Shown piece by piece: positions 24,655 through 33,912 of a stretch of 64,000 bases of DNA. Within the stretch, counting starts at the first letter, position 1, and each line of letters begins with the position of its first letter. The stretch covers positions 3,905,618-3,969,617 of the forward strand of contig NZ_CP030848.1 of assembly GCF_008274825.1 (NCBI RefSeq), read 5' to 3'. This DNA is from Sphingobacterium hotanense. GTDB lineage: Bacteria > Bacteroidota > Bacteroidia > Sphingobacteriales > Sphingobacteriaceae. The notes below the pieces were generated by a model. The model searched no databases and was not told the DNA's origin. It was given only the letters and a program-made list of their open reading frames with translations. The translations under genes and the position numbers were made by a program.

Positions 24655-25560
24655 TTAAAAAGGTTTAAAATCTAGTAATAAGACCAATTGTGTGATCGGT
24701 AAATAAGCAAATGATGTAAACATAATTCGCTTAGCGGTACTAATTTCCATTTTTTTAAGATGTTGGATACCATACCAGGTGAACATCAGTGCGCCAATCA
24801 ATGACACTATCGTAAAGATCCATCCTCCGAATCCGAAGTACATAGGCAAGAAACCTACGGGGATCATTAATGCTGCAGAAATAAAGATCATCCATGCGGA
24901 TCCTTTATCTTTTCTCGTCGTTGGCAACAATCTAAAGCCTGCACGCTTGTAATCATCATCTGCTACCCAAGCAATTGCCCAGAAATGTGGAAACTGCCAA
25001 AAGAACTGTATAGCAAATAAAACTAGCGGCGTAATCACCACAGCCTTCTCACTAACTGCAGCATATGCTAAACCGAATCCTGAAGACTCGAAAGCCGCAT
25101 AATATCCGATTAGGGGTGGCAAGGCGCCTGGAATAGCTCCAACCCACACCGCAATTGGCGATTTCTGCTTTAATGGTGTATAAACAAATGCGTATAAGAA
25201 AATGGAAAATACGGAGATCAATCCGGCGATGAAATTTAAATTCACCAAAACCAATGTACCAGCAATTCCCATAAACACACTCAAAACCAACGCTTGCCCT
25301 GTAGTCATTCTTCCAGCAGGCAATGGTCGATCCATTGTGCGCTCCATCAATTTATCTAAATCCTTCTCGATGATTTCATTAAACCCATTCGCGGCACCGG
25401 TTACTAGGAAACCTCCAACAGTTAGCAATGCCCAATTAAACCAGATTATATCTCCTTGTTGTGTAGCACCAATTAAAAATGAAATCGACGCTGAAAAAAC
25501 TACCGTTAGAGTAAGTCTTAACTTAACAAGTTTGTTAAAATCTGAAATAAATTCCTTCAT
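24655..25560 (-). CDS. ctaB: Protoheme IX farnesyltransferase (heme O synthase)
   Basis: Converts heme B to heme O for the aa3 oxidase. A polytopic UbiA-superfamily protein with NGFNEIIEKDLDKLMERTMDRPLP, the prenyl-diphosphate-binding Asp-rich motif, and a second motif in VADDDYKRAGFRLLP. Start at ATG 25560, since the track upstream to 25566 begins with TTG. It follows ctaA by 14 bases, so the two steps of heme A synthesis are encoded together inside the oxidase cluster. Confidence 0.95.
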   Translation of the reverse strand: MKEFISDFNKLVKLRLTLTVVFSASISFLIGATQQGDIIWFNWALLTVGGFLVTGAANGFNEIIEKDLDKLMERTMDRPLPAGRMTTGQALVLSVFMGIAGTLVLVNLNFIAGLISVFSIFLYAFVYTPLKQKSPIAVWVGAIPGALPPLIGYYAAFESSGFGLAYAAVSEKAVVITPLVLFAIQFFWQFPHFWAIAWVADDDYKRAGFRLLPTTRKDKGSAWMIFISAALMIPVGFLPMYFGFGGWIFTIVSLIGALMFTWYGIQHLKKMEISTAKRIMFTSFAYLPITQLVLLLDFKPF

Positions 25561-25574
25561 AATCAAAATAAATC

Positions 25575-26645
25575 CTAAACCGTCGTATGGCTTAAAGCAT
25601 CTTGCTTTGGCTTACTCACGAGTAGCATTAAATAATATTGTGCCCCAAAGAACAAAGTCGCTACTACGAGATGCACTGTTTGTGCAACGGCAGGAACATG
25701 AAACCTCGCTAAAATAATTCCTGTTAACATTTGTATACAAACCAGCACAAAGGCAATCAGTGCAAAACGATATTGCTCAGTCGCTTTCACATATACGGAT
25801 CTAGTTTTAAAAAACAGATAAGCCGTAATAGCAAGTGTAACGTAAGCCAGCACACGGTGAATATGATAGTTTGCACCTATCGACTCAATCCATGAATCAC
25901 GTTGTATTTGCTGTGCATTGAGATGGTCAATGGCCTCTCTTACTTCTGTTCCATAAACGACTTGGATTACCAAAAGAACGATGGAAACTACCGAAAGAAT
26001 AAAAATGCTTCGGTCTCTGGAATTAGCGTGCAGAAGCGACTTATCGCGTAAGGTTACTGCTAGGAAATAAGTATGAATACTTATACACACAATAACAATA
26101 GCAAGAAGCATATGCACCGTAATTACCCAAGGAGTAAGGTTAGTAGAAACTACTATTGAGCCTAACCAAGCTTGTATAACAACGACAATAAGATTAAGAA
26201 CGCTCCATACGGTGATGGACTTTTTCTTTTTCCAATAGGTAAAAGAAAAGAGAGCTGAAAACAACAAACAAAATCCTGCAACAACGCCCGTCAGACGATT
26301 GATATATTCTGTCCAAGTCTTCACAGGATTGAACTCTTCATGTTGAAGAATAGTTTCATCATGACGAATTTGATCTGCTAAATCCTTGTAACCAAAGAAC
26401 TCAATCATATTGGCAAAGCGTGTGTTCTTCTTAACGCGTCCCTCTACATAATGTTGCTCATAGCCTGCTGGCAGTTGAGAAATATCTGTAGGTGGAATAA
26501 TGCGGTTAAAACACTTAGGCCAGTCCGGACAGCCCATTCCTGAACCTGTACTCCGAACAATTCCGCCTGCTGTAATCACTAAAAAAAGAACGAAGATCGT
26601 GATCTTTGTTGTGCGAATAAATCGCCTCTCAGCTGATGGGAACAT
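25575..26645 (-). CDS. ctaA: Heme A synthase (COX15/CtaA family)
   Basis: Oxidises heme O to heme A in the membrane. Eight likely membrane segments in two similar halves, GGIVRSTGSGMGCPDWPKC near the N-terminus with its Cys pair region, and conserved His in NRLTG and YHIHRVLAY segments. The length (356 aa) is that of the Bacteroidota/COX15 type. ATG at 26645 is used. It lies between coxA and ctaB. Confidence 0.93.
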   Translation of the reverse strand: MFPSAERRFIRTTKITIFVLFLVITAGGIVRSTGSGMGCPDWPKCFNRIIPPTDISQLPAGYEQHYVEGRVKKNTRFANMIEFFGYKDLADQIRHDETILQHEEFNPVKTWTEYINRLTGVVAGFCLLFSALFSFTYWKKKKSITVWSVLNLIVVVIQAWLGSIVVSTNLTPWVITVHMLLAIVIVCISIHTYFLAVTLRDKSLLHANSRDRSIFILSVVSIVLLVIQVVYGTEVREAIDHLNAQQIQRDSWIESIGANYHIHRVLAYVTLAITAYLFFKTRSVYVKATEQYRFALIAFVLVCIQMLTGIILARFHVPAVAQTVHLVVATLFFGAQYYLMLLVSKPKQDALSHTTV

Positions 26646-26699
26646 CAATATCCCTCCCTTTACAAAATTTTATCGTATAAAAGAGAGGTAGGTTTTACC

Positions 26700-28571
26700 C
26701 TACCCTTCTGTTTCTCTGTTATGCTCTTTGTCATAAACACGCTGAGCAGCAATTCCTTCTTCATTACCTTCCCAATCGTGGATCAAGTTAGAACTCATCG
26801 TTTGCGAATGTGGAACGTTTTGAGGAATAAAGTCAGCATCATGACCTGGCTTACTGTAGTCATAAGGCCAACGGTACACTGTAGGGATCTCTCCTGGCCA
26901 GTTTCCGTGAATATGTTCTACAGGTGTAGTCCATTCTAATGTATTTGCATTCCAAGGGTTCTGAGGAGCACGTTTTCCACACCAGATTGATGCGAAGAAG
27001 TTCCATAAGAAAGCGATCTGACCAACAGCCGAAACAATCGCAGCCCAAGTAACCAAAATATTAACTGATACCCATTTCTCCATGAAAGGGAACTCAGTGA
27101 AAGCGTAGTAACGACGAGGAACACCGTCGATACCCATAAAGTGCATCGGGAAGAATACCAAGTAAGCACCAATGAATGTTAACCAGAAGTGGAAATAACC
27201 TAAACGCTCGTCCATCATACGTCCGAACATCTTTGGATACCAATGGTAAACACCACACAACATACCGAAGATCGATGCAGAACCCATTACCAAGTGGAAG
27301 TGAGCAACAACGAAGTAAGTATCGTGTAAGTTGATGTCTAAGGCAGCATTACCTAAGTATAAACCTGTTAAACCACCAGATACGAAGAATGATACCATAC
27401 CGATAGCAAACATCATCGCTGGAGTAAAACGGATATTACCACGCCATAGCGTAGCGATATAGTTAAATGCCTTTACCGCTGAAGGAACCGCAATAATCAA
27501 CGTCGTGATCATGAATACCCCGCCTAAGAAAGGACTCATACCCGTAACGAACATGTGGTGACCCCAAACGATAAATGATAATACAGTAATACCTACTAAA
27601 GAGTAAACCATCGCGTGGTAACCGAAGATAGGTTTACGTGAGTTTGTAGAAATTACTTCTGATGTTAAACCTAATGCAGGCATAACAACGATATATACTT
27701 CTGGGTGCCCTAAGAACCAGAATAAGTGTTGGAATAAGATTGGAGAACCACCTTCGTTAGGAAGAATGTTACCACCAACTACTAAGTCTGATAAATAGAA
27801 TGAAGTACCAACCGAACGGTCAAAGAACAATAATACTACTGCAGATACTAATACTGGGAATGATAATAAACCTACGATTGCAGTTAAGAAGAACGCCCAA
27901 ATAGTTAAAGGCATTTTCCATAATTCCATTCCTTTCGTACGCATGTTTAATACAGTACTGATGTAGTTTACACCACCTAATACCTGAGACGCAATGAATA
28001 AGGTCATACTGATTAACCATAAGGTCATACCTAATCCAGAACCAGGGATCGCTGTAGGAACAGCAGATAATGGTGGATAAATTGTCCATCCTGCAGATGC
28101 CGGACCACTTTCAACGAAGAAAGAAGCTACCATGATCACACAGGCAACAAAGAAAAACCAGTAAGAAAGCATGTTCATTAATGGCGATGCCATATCACGT
28201 GCTCCTAATTGGTAAGGGATTAATAAGTTACTGAATGTACCAGACAAACCCGCCGTTAATACGAAGAATACCATCATCGTACCGTGGATTGTTACCAAGG
28301 AAAGGAAGAAATCGGGTCTAATACGACCACCTTCAGCCCATTTGCCTAAGAAAACCTCCAAGATAGGGAATTCAGCGTCTGGCCATGCAAGTTGAATACG
28401 GAATAAGATCGACAAAAGCATGGCAAATACTGCCATCACAATACCTGTGATCAAAAATTGCTTTGCAATCATCTTGTGATCCTGACTGAAGACATACTTC
28501 GTCAAGAACGTCTCATGATGATGATCATGACCGTGATGAGCTGCGTCGTGCGATATAACTGTAGTTGACAT
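26700..28571 (-). CDS. coxA: Cytochrome c oxidase subunit I
   Basis: Catalytic subunit, 623 aa, with heme a and the heme a3-CuB site. Visible ligands: His in TIHGTMMVFF, the cross-linked His-Tyr in GHPEVYIVVMPALG (marking an A-type oxidase with K channel), the CuB pair in VWGHHMFVTG, and the two heme ligands in VVAHFHLVMG. The N-terminus is very His-rich (HDAAHHGHDHHHE) before the first membrane segment. It lies 27 bases after coxB. Confidence 0.97.
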   Translation of the reverse strand: MSTTVISHDAAHHGHDHHHETFLTKYVFSQDHKMIAKQFLITGIVMAVFAMLLSILFRIQLAWPDAEFPILEVFLGKWAEGGRIRPDFFLSLVTIHGTMMVFFVLTAGLSGTFSNLLIPYQLGARDMASPLMNMLSYWFFFVACVIMVASFFVESGPASAGWTIYPPLSAVPTAIPGSGLGMTLWLISMTLFIASQVLGGVNYISTVLNMRTKGMELWKMPLTIWAFFLTAIVGLLSFPVLVSAVVLLFFDRSVGTSFYLSDLVVGGNILPNEGGSPILFQHLFWFLGHPEVYIVVMPALGLTSEVISTNSRKPIFGYHAMVYSLVGITVLSFIVWGHHMFVTGMSPFLGGVFMITTLIIAVPSAVKAFNYIATLWRGNIRFTPAMMFAIGMVSFFVSGGLTGLYLGNAALDINLHDTYFVVAHFHLVMGSASIFGMLCGVYHWYPKMFGRMMDERLGYFHFWLTFIGAYLVFFPMHFMGIDGVPRRYYAFTEFPFMEKWVSVNILVTWAAIVSAVGQIAFLWNFFASIWCGKRAPQNPWNANTLEWTTPVEHIHGNWPGEIPTVYRWPYDYSKPGHDADFIPQNVPHSQTMSSNLIHDWEGNEEGIAAQRVYDKEHNRETEG

Positions 28572-28598
28572 ATTCTAATATAAATTCTCTCTGTTCTA

Positions 28599-29942
28599 TT
28601 AATTTAATGAAGCTGCAATACGGCTCTCCTTAATTGTATTGTCTTCTTTTTGTGCGAATTCTTTTTGAAGATCTTCTGTAAAGAACTTAGCTTGTTTGCT
28701 TAACCATTCTTTATATTCTGCTTCTGAAACCACAATAACCTTTTTCTTCATGTTATAATGGCTACTTCCACAGATCTTAGCACACAACATATAGTAGTCG
28801 TAAGCTGGATCATTCTGACGATCACGCATCTCTTCTGTAGTTACCGTTGGAGTAAATTGGAAGTAATTCGTCATACCTGGTACCGCGTTGATTTGTACAC
28901 GGAAATCAGGAATATAGAAAGAGTGAATGATATCTTTTGATAAGATGTGGAAACGAACTGGCTTATTAACCGGGATTACGATTTCATCACCTTTAACATC
29001 ATCCCAAGAACTTTTATCGTTGAAATCAATACCATAAGAGTTCGTTGGAGTCGTCAATTTATAATTACGTTTACCAATTACACCGTCATTACCCGGGTAA
29101 CGAACTGTCCATTGGAATTGCTCTCCTAATACCTCAACTTGTAAAGCTGACTTCTTAAGATCCTCAGGAATGTTCGTAATTGATCTCCAAGTAAAGAAAC
29201 CGAATAATACTAAGATAGTTAAAACAACAGCAGGAACGATTGTCCATAATCTTTCGATAGCATCATTGTGCGGATAGTAATACGCCGTACGCTTCGCACG
29301 CATTCTGTAGATTAAACTGAACGTCAATAATAAAATGTGAACTAACACTAGAACGATGGTGATAATAACCGTCGTAATAATGAACATTCTATCTATATCC
29401 TTACCGTGTTCTGTCACTGCTTCTCTCCATGCCCAGCTTCCCCATACTGCGTATGAATAATACGTGAATGCTAAAAAGGCAATAAGAAAAACAAACAGTA
29501 AAACTGCTTGAATAGTATTGTTTGCTAATGGATTGTATTTACCATTAACCTTCTTTGTCAATGAATAAATAGAAAGTACTTTAAAAACTACCCCTACAAC
29601 TGCACAGGCAATTAATAAAATGAAAACATAATACAACAGGTTTTTGTAAACCTGTGGATCAATTTTCTTTTCTTCTTTTGGAGCTGCCGCCGCAGAGCTA
29701 GACGATGAAGAACTAGATGCTGCTGCTACAGTCGTCGAATCAGTCGCCGCCGGAGCCGCTGCCGAATCTACAACTGCAGTTGCCGCAGAGTCTGCCGGAG
29801 CAGCTACAGCTGCTTGCTCAGTTTGTGTAGCAACGGTAGCCGTGTCCTGAATGGAAGCAAATAGTGGCGTAGCCAACATCAAGTTGATCGCTAATAAACC
29901 TCCGATTAAGGACTTGAATCTGTTATTTAATGTAAACTTCAT
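28599..29942 (-). CDS. coxB: Cytochrome c oxidase subunit II
   Basis: Carries the binuclear CuA site that receives electrons from the cytochrome c part of the Act complex. A signal peptide is followed by an Ala/Ser/Thr-rich linker (about residues 40-88, including eight Ser in a row) and membrane segments. The periplasmic cupredoxin domain has IIHSFYIPDFR and the CuA motif CAKICGSSHYNM. No cytochrome c domain is fused at the C-terminus. At 447 aa it is longer than usual because of the N-terminal linker and extra membrane segment. Confidence 0.94.
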   Translation of the reverse strand: MKFTLNNRFKSLIGGLLAINLMLATPLFASIQDTATVATQTEQAAVAAPADSAATAVVDSAAAPAATDSTTVAAASSSSSSSSAAAAPKEEKKIDPQVYKNLLYYVFILLIACAVVGVVFKVLSIYSLTKKVNGKYNPLANNTIQAVLLFVFLIAFLAFTYYSYAVWGSWAWREAVTEHGKDIDRMFIITTVIITIVLVLVHILLLTFSLIYRMRAKRTAYYYPHNDAIERLWTIVPAVVLTILVLFGFFTWRSITNIPEDLKKSALQVEVLGEQFQWTVRYPGNDGVIGKRNYKLTTPTNSYGIDFNDKSSWDDVKGDEIVIPVNKPVRFHILSKDIIHSFYIPDFRVQINAVPGMTNYFQFTPTVTTEEMRDRQNDPAYDYYMLCAKICGSSHYNMKKKVIVVSEAEYKEWLSKQAKFFTEDLQKEFAQKEDNTIKESRIAASLN

Positions 29943-29985
29943 TTTTTTATAAGACGTTTGAACGTTATCCCAACTTTATCTTTTA

Positions 29986-31221
29986 TTAAATCTGATGATG
30001 TAAACTTTCATCAAGAAGCGGATGGTGCTTCGGAGCTAATGCATGCTTACTCAATTTAGACATTACTAAGAAAGTAAACAATCCAACAAATCCTATAGCA
30101 GTACCAATCTCTACAAAACCAAATCCTCTGTGTGATTCAACTGTACCAGGCATAATCATAATGTAGTAATCTAACCAGTGACCACATAATAACATGATCG
30201 CTACGAACAACATTACATTACCCTTACGCTTAGCATCTCTATCCACTAATAATAATAATGGCGCCACAAAGTTAATAATAATGCTCAACCAAAACCAAGG
30301 TTTGTATTCAGGTTCCCAACGTTTATAGAAATAAACTGTCTCTTCAGGAATATTTGAATACCAAATCAACATGAACTGAGCAAACCAAACATAACACCAG
30401 AAGATAGAGAAACCGAACATTAATTTACCTAAATCGTGTAAGTGGTTTTCATTAACCCATGCCATGTAACCTGCTTTTTTCACAAGAACAAGGATGATAA
30501 CGATTGCTGCGATTCCACTAACCCACATTGCTGCGAAGTTATACCAACCGAACATGGTCGAGAACCAGTGCGCCTCTAAAGACATGATCGTGTCGAAAGA
30601 CCAAATTGGTGTAGTGAAACCAAAGATTACTAAAAAGATAGCAGACAATTTAAATCCTTTTTTGTAAGAGTTTAAACCACCTTGTAAATCTTCATTGTAT
30701 GAAAGTTTAGCTAAGATAAAAGCGAAAATACTATAGCTTCCCATGAAGATGATCTGACGGATCAAGAATCCCGGTACATTTAAGAAAGCTGCTTTACCCG
30801 CAACCAACTTATCATAGTTAGGACTGCTAGGATCTGTTAATCCATCTGCATGCCAGTGGTGGTAAAGGTTATGTGTAGTTAAACCCAAAGCTACAATCAC
30901 TAATAATAAGATTGAAGCGATTGGTAAAATACTAGCCATTGCCTGAGGGATACGAATTAATCCTGCAGACCAGCCTGATTGAGTTACTAATTGTAATGCA
31001 ACAAAGAATGCTCCAGCTGCACACACACAAGTAAAATAATAGCCCATCAATAATAAATTGGCATATGTACGCTCAACCATGATATGGTCACTGGAAAGTA
31101 AGCCAAGTGCAATTGCGGCAATTCCTACAACGATCGCAACCAAGCTCAACACCTTAGCGATGCCGGCGAATTGAAATTGCTCGCTGAAATTATAATCGTG
31201 ATGATGATTGTGAGTTCCCAT
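29986..31221 (-). CDS. actF: Alternative complex III subunit ActF (quinol oxidising membrane subunit)
   Basis: A 411-aa polytopic NrfD/PsrC-like membrane protein with about ten segments, paralogous to ActC. Alternative complex III oxidises quinol and passes electrons via Fe-S and heme c to the oxidase. A His-rich N-terminus (THNHHHDYN) precedes the first segment. It is the last act gene, 43 bases before coxB, so complex III and the oxidase are made from one gene run. Confidence 0.9.
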   Translation of the reverse strand: MGTHNHHHDYNFSEQFQFAGIAKVLSLVAIVVGIAAIALGLLSSDHIMVERTYANLLLMGYYFTCVCAAGAFFVALQLVTQSGWSAGLIRIPQAMASILPIASILLLVIVALGLTTHNLYHHWHADGLTDPSSPNYDKLVAGKAAFLNVPGFLIRQIIFMGSYSIFAFILAKLSYNEDLQGGLNSYKKGFKLSAIFLVIFGFTTPIWSFDTIMSLEAHWFSTMFGWYNFAAMWVSGIAAIVIILVLVKKAGYMAWVNENHLHDLGKLMFGFSIFWCYVWFAQFMLIWYSNIPEETVYFYKRWEPEYKPWFWLSIIINFVAPLLLLVDRDAKRKGNVMLFVAIMLLCGHWLDYYIMIMPGTVESHRGFGFVEIGTAIGFVGLFTFLVMSKLSKHALAPKHHPLLDESLHHQI

Positions 31222-31239
31222 TTATAATATCGATGTTAA

Positions 31240-31869
31240 TTATTTTTTTTGTAATTCATGAACGTACATAACCACTTTCCAACGCTCTTCTGGAGTCAAC
31301 TGTGAAGCGTGAGCTCCCATCGAGTTGTATCCATAAGTAATGGTGTGATAAATCTTTCCGTCCGTTAATTCTGACATTTTACCACCTCTTGAAGATGGAA
31401 CTCCAGCAGACTGATGGTATGATGGCGGCGGAGGGAAGTTCTCTAACGATCTTGTACCTCTAGAGTCAGTAACTGATCTATCCTTAGTAATAGGGCCATC
31501 TCCTGCTCCATCCTTACCATGACAAACTGCACAATAAGTTAAGAACAACGTCTCACCTTCAGCTAAATTCGCTTGAGTAACTAACAAAGGATTCTTAACC
31601 TCTGCACCAGCTAACTCATACCCTTCAACTGTATTCGGATAATCAAAACGCTCAAACCCGATTGGCGTAGTGCTCGCCGGAGGTAATTGCGCTGTCTGCT
31701 TATTTTTAAAATTATCATTTGGCTGATCCGGATTGAATGCAATTGGATCATACATATTTCTCGAGAATTCTAAACCTGTACTGCGTGTCGTACCATCTCC
31801 GCAGGCAGAAACCACTGCAGCTAACGCGGCAGCAACACATACAGTTCCAAGAAAATTCTTCTTATTCAT
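31240..31869 (-). CDS. actE: Alternative complex III subunit ActE, monoheme cytochrome c lipoprotein
   Basis: Lipoprotein (signal ending AAVVSAC) with one heme c site, CAVCHGKDGAGDGP, and a distal Met in YGYNSMGAHASQL. It probably hands electrons towards the oxidase CuA. ATG 31869 gives the best signal peptide and overlaps actD by 8 bases. ATGs at 31878 and 31890 are alternatives with longer overlaps. Confidence 0.88.
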   Translation of the reverse strand: MNKKNFLGTVCVAAALAAVVSACGDGTTRSTGLEFSRNMYDPIAFNPDQPNDNFKNKQTAQLPPASTTPIGFERFDYPNTVEGYELAGAEVKNPLLVTQANLAEGETLFLTYCAVCHGKDGAGDGPITKDRSVTDSRGTRSLENFPPPPSYHQSAGVPSSRGGKMSELTDGKIYHTITYGYNSMGAHASQLTPEERWKVVMYVHELQKK

Positions 31870-32398
31870 AGCTAACATATTTTCTTTCATTGTATTTAAC
31901 TTCTACTGCTCCCGCTTCTTTCAATAGACTATCGATCAACGCATGATCAGTATTTTCACGAGCATCAACTGCAATTATAAATCTGTCATCCGTTGCACGA
32001 AGATCCATCACACGTGGAGCACGTCCTGGGAATAAGTGGTTGCGATAGAAGAATGTAGCAACCATTCCTAACGCACAGATTAAGATTGTAACCTCAAATG
32101 TAACCGGAACAAAGTTTGGCAATGGCAATGATGGCTTACCACCAATGTTCATCGGCCAATCATAAGCCATTGTGTAGAACAATAAACTGAATCCTAAAAT
32201 TGTACCTGTTGCTCCGAATAAAAATGCAGCAATTGGTAAACGTGATGGTTTTACGCCCAGCTTAGCTTCAATACCGTGGATCGGCATTGGTGTAAAACAA
32301 TCATAAATGCTAATGTTATTTGCTTGCAACTTGTCAATCCCGTGCATCATTTCATCAGGATCCGCAAAACTACCTAGTATATATTTTGTATTGCTCAT
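31862..32398 (-). CDS. actD: Alternative complex III subunit ActD (DUF3341)
   Basis: A 178-aa membrane protein with two hydrophobic segments (AAFLFGATGTILGFSLLFY and VTFEVTILICALGMVATFF) after an N-terminal cytoplasmic region typical of DUF3341 (FADPDEMMHGIDKLQ, YDCFTPMPIHGIE). It lies 5 bases after actC and overlaps actE. Confidence 0.9.
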   Translation of the reverse strand: MSNTKYILGSFADPDEMMHGIDKLQANNISIYDCFTPMPIHGIEAKLGVKPSRLPIAAFLFGATGTILGFSLLFYTMAYDWPMNIGGKPSLPLPNFVPVTFEVTILICALGMVATFFYRNHLFPGRAPRVMDLRATDDRFIIAVDARENTDHALIDSLLKEAGAVEVKYNERKYVSYE

Positions 32399-32403
32399 TG
32401 CTA

Positions 32404-33885
32404 CTATTTTTTACGTAATTCTTTAATATCCTCTTCTGTAACTGTATCGTATTTCTCCAAAGAGTTTCTGAAGAACTCAACTTGATCCTCAGGGAATGCG
32501 CCTTCTTGAACAAGCTTAGTTTTCTGTTGTAAACTCGCGCTCTTCAACAATAACTTAACCTCTGCAATAGCAATACCTGGTAAGAAACGAAGGAACAATA
32601 AGAATAAGGTGAAGAATAAACCAATTGATCCAACGAAAATACCCACGTCAACCCAAGTTGGGTAGAACATCGCCCATGATGATGGTAAGTAGTCACGGTG
32701 TAATGAAGTAACGATAATTACGAAACGCTCAAACCACATACCGATGTTTACCACAATTGATAATACCCAAGAGATTGGAATACTTGTTCTAATTTTCTTG
32801 AACCAGAATAATTGTGGCGAAATCACGTTACATGTCATCATCGCCCAGTAAGCCCAAGCGTAAGGACCCGCAACACGGTTTGCGAATGCATACATTTCAT
32901 ATTCAGAACCCGAGTACCATGCAATAAATAACTCTGTTAAGTATGCAATACCTACGATAGATCCCGTTGTCATGATGATCTTATTCATCGCTTCAATATG
33001 GAACATCGTGATGTAGTCCTCAAAGTTCATTACTTTACGAAGGATTAACAATAATGTTTGTACCATCGCGAAACCTGAGAAAATCGCTCCAGCAACGAAG
33101 TATGGAGGGAAGATCGTCGTGTGCCATCCTGGAATTACGGAAGTTGCAAAGTCCATGGATACGATGGTGTGTACCGAAAGTACAAGAGGTGTAGAGATAC
33201 CAGCTAAGATCAATGAAACGATCTCAAAACGCTGCCAAGTCTTTACTGAACCATTCCATCCGAAAGAAAGGATTGAATAGATTCTACGTTTTAAACCAGA
33301 AGCACGGTCACGAACTGACGCGATATCCGGTAATAGACCACAGTACCAGAATACTAAGGAAACTGTGAAATATGTAGAGATCGCAAATGCGTCCCATACA
33401 AGTGGTGAGTTAAAGTTTACCCATAAAGATCCGAATTGGTTTGGCAATGGGAAAATCCAGTATGCTAACCAAGGGCGTCCCATGTGAGCAACAACGTATG
33501 TTGCGGCACAGATTACGGCAAAGATTGTCATCGCCTCTGCCGAGCGGTTAATCGAGTTACGCCAGTTTTGACGGAAAAGTAAAAGTACTGCGGAAATCAG
33601 CGTTCCGGCGTGACCAATACCCACCCACCATACGAAGTCGGTGATATCCCAAGCCCAACCTACGGTTTTGTTCAAACCCCAGGCGCCGATACCTGTCCAG
33701 AAAGTGTATCCAACACTTACTACCCATAACATTGCTCCAAGGACAGCTACTGTAAAGCCAATCCACCAAGCTTTGTTCGGTTTATTTTCAACCGGTAGCA
33801 AGATATCATCTGTAACTTTTGCATACGTGATATTCTTGCCGGTTACTAATGGTTCTCTTAATATTGATTCGTTATGCGATGACAT
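32404..33885 (-). CDS. actC: Alternative complex III subunit ActC (NrfD/PsrC-like)
   Basis: A 493-aa integral membrane subunit with about ten segments, expected to hold the quinol site next to the ActB Fe-S chain. Characteristic stretches include [34 protein letters not shown] and [30 protein letters not shown]. It lies 27 bases after actB and is homologous to actF in the same operon. Confidence 0.92.
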   Translation of the reverse strand: MSSHNESILREPLVTGKNITYAKVTDDILLPVENKPNKAWWIGFTVAVLGAMLWVVSVGYTFWTGIGAWGLNKTVGWAWDITDFVWWVGIGHAGTLISAVLLLFRQNWRNSINRSAEAMTIFAVICAATYVVAHMGRPWLAYWIFPLPNQFGSLWVNFNSPLVWDAFAISTYFTVSLVFWYCGLLPDIASVRDRASGLKRRIYSILSFGWNGSVKTWQRFEIVSLILAGISTPLVLSVHTIVSMDFATSVIPGWHTTIFPPYFVAGAIFSGFAMVQTLLLILRKVMNFEDYITMFHIEAMNKIIMTTGSIVGIAYLTELFIAWYSGSEYEMYAFANRVAGPYAWAYWAMMTCNVISPQLFWFKKIRTSIPISWVLSIVVNIGMWFERFVIIVTSLHRDYLPSSWAMFYPTWVDVGIFVGSIGLFFTLFLLFLRFLPGIAIAEVKLLLKSASLQQKTKLVQEGAFPEDQVEFFRNSLEKYDTVTEEDIKELRKK

Positions 33886-33912
33886 AGTTATTTTATTTCA
33901 GTATTGAATAAA

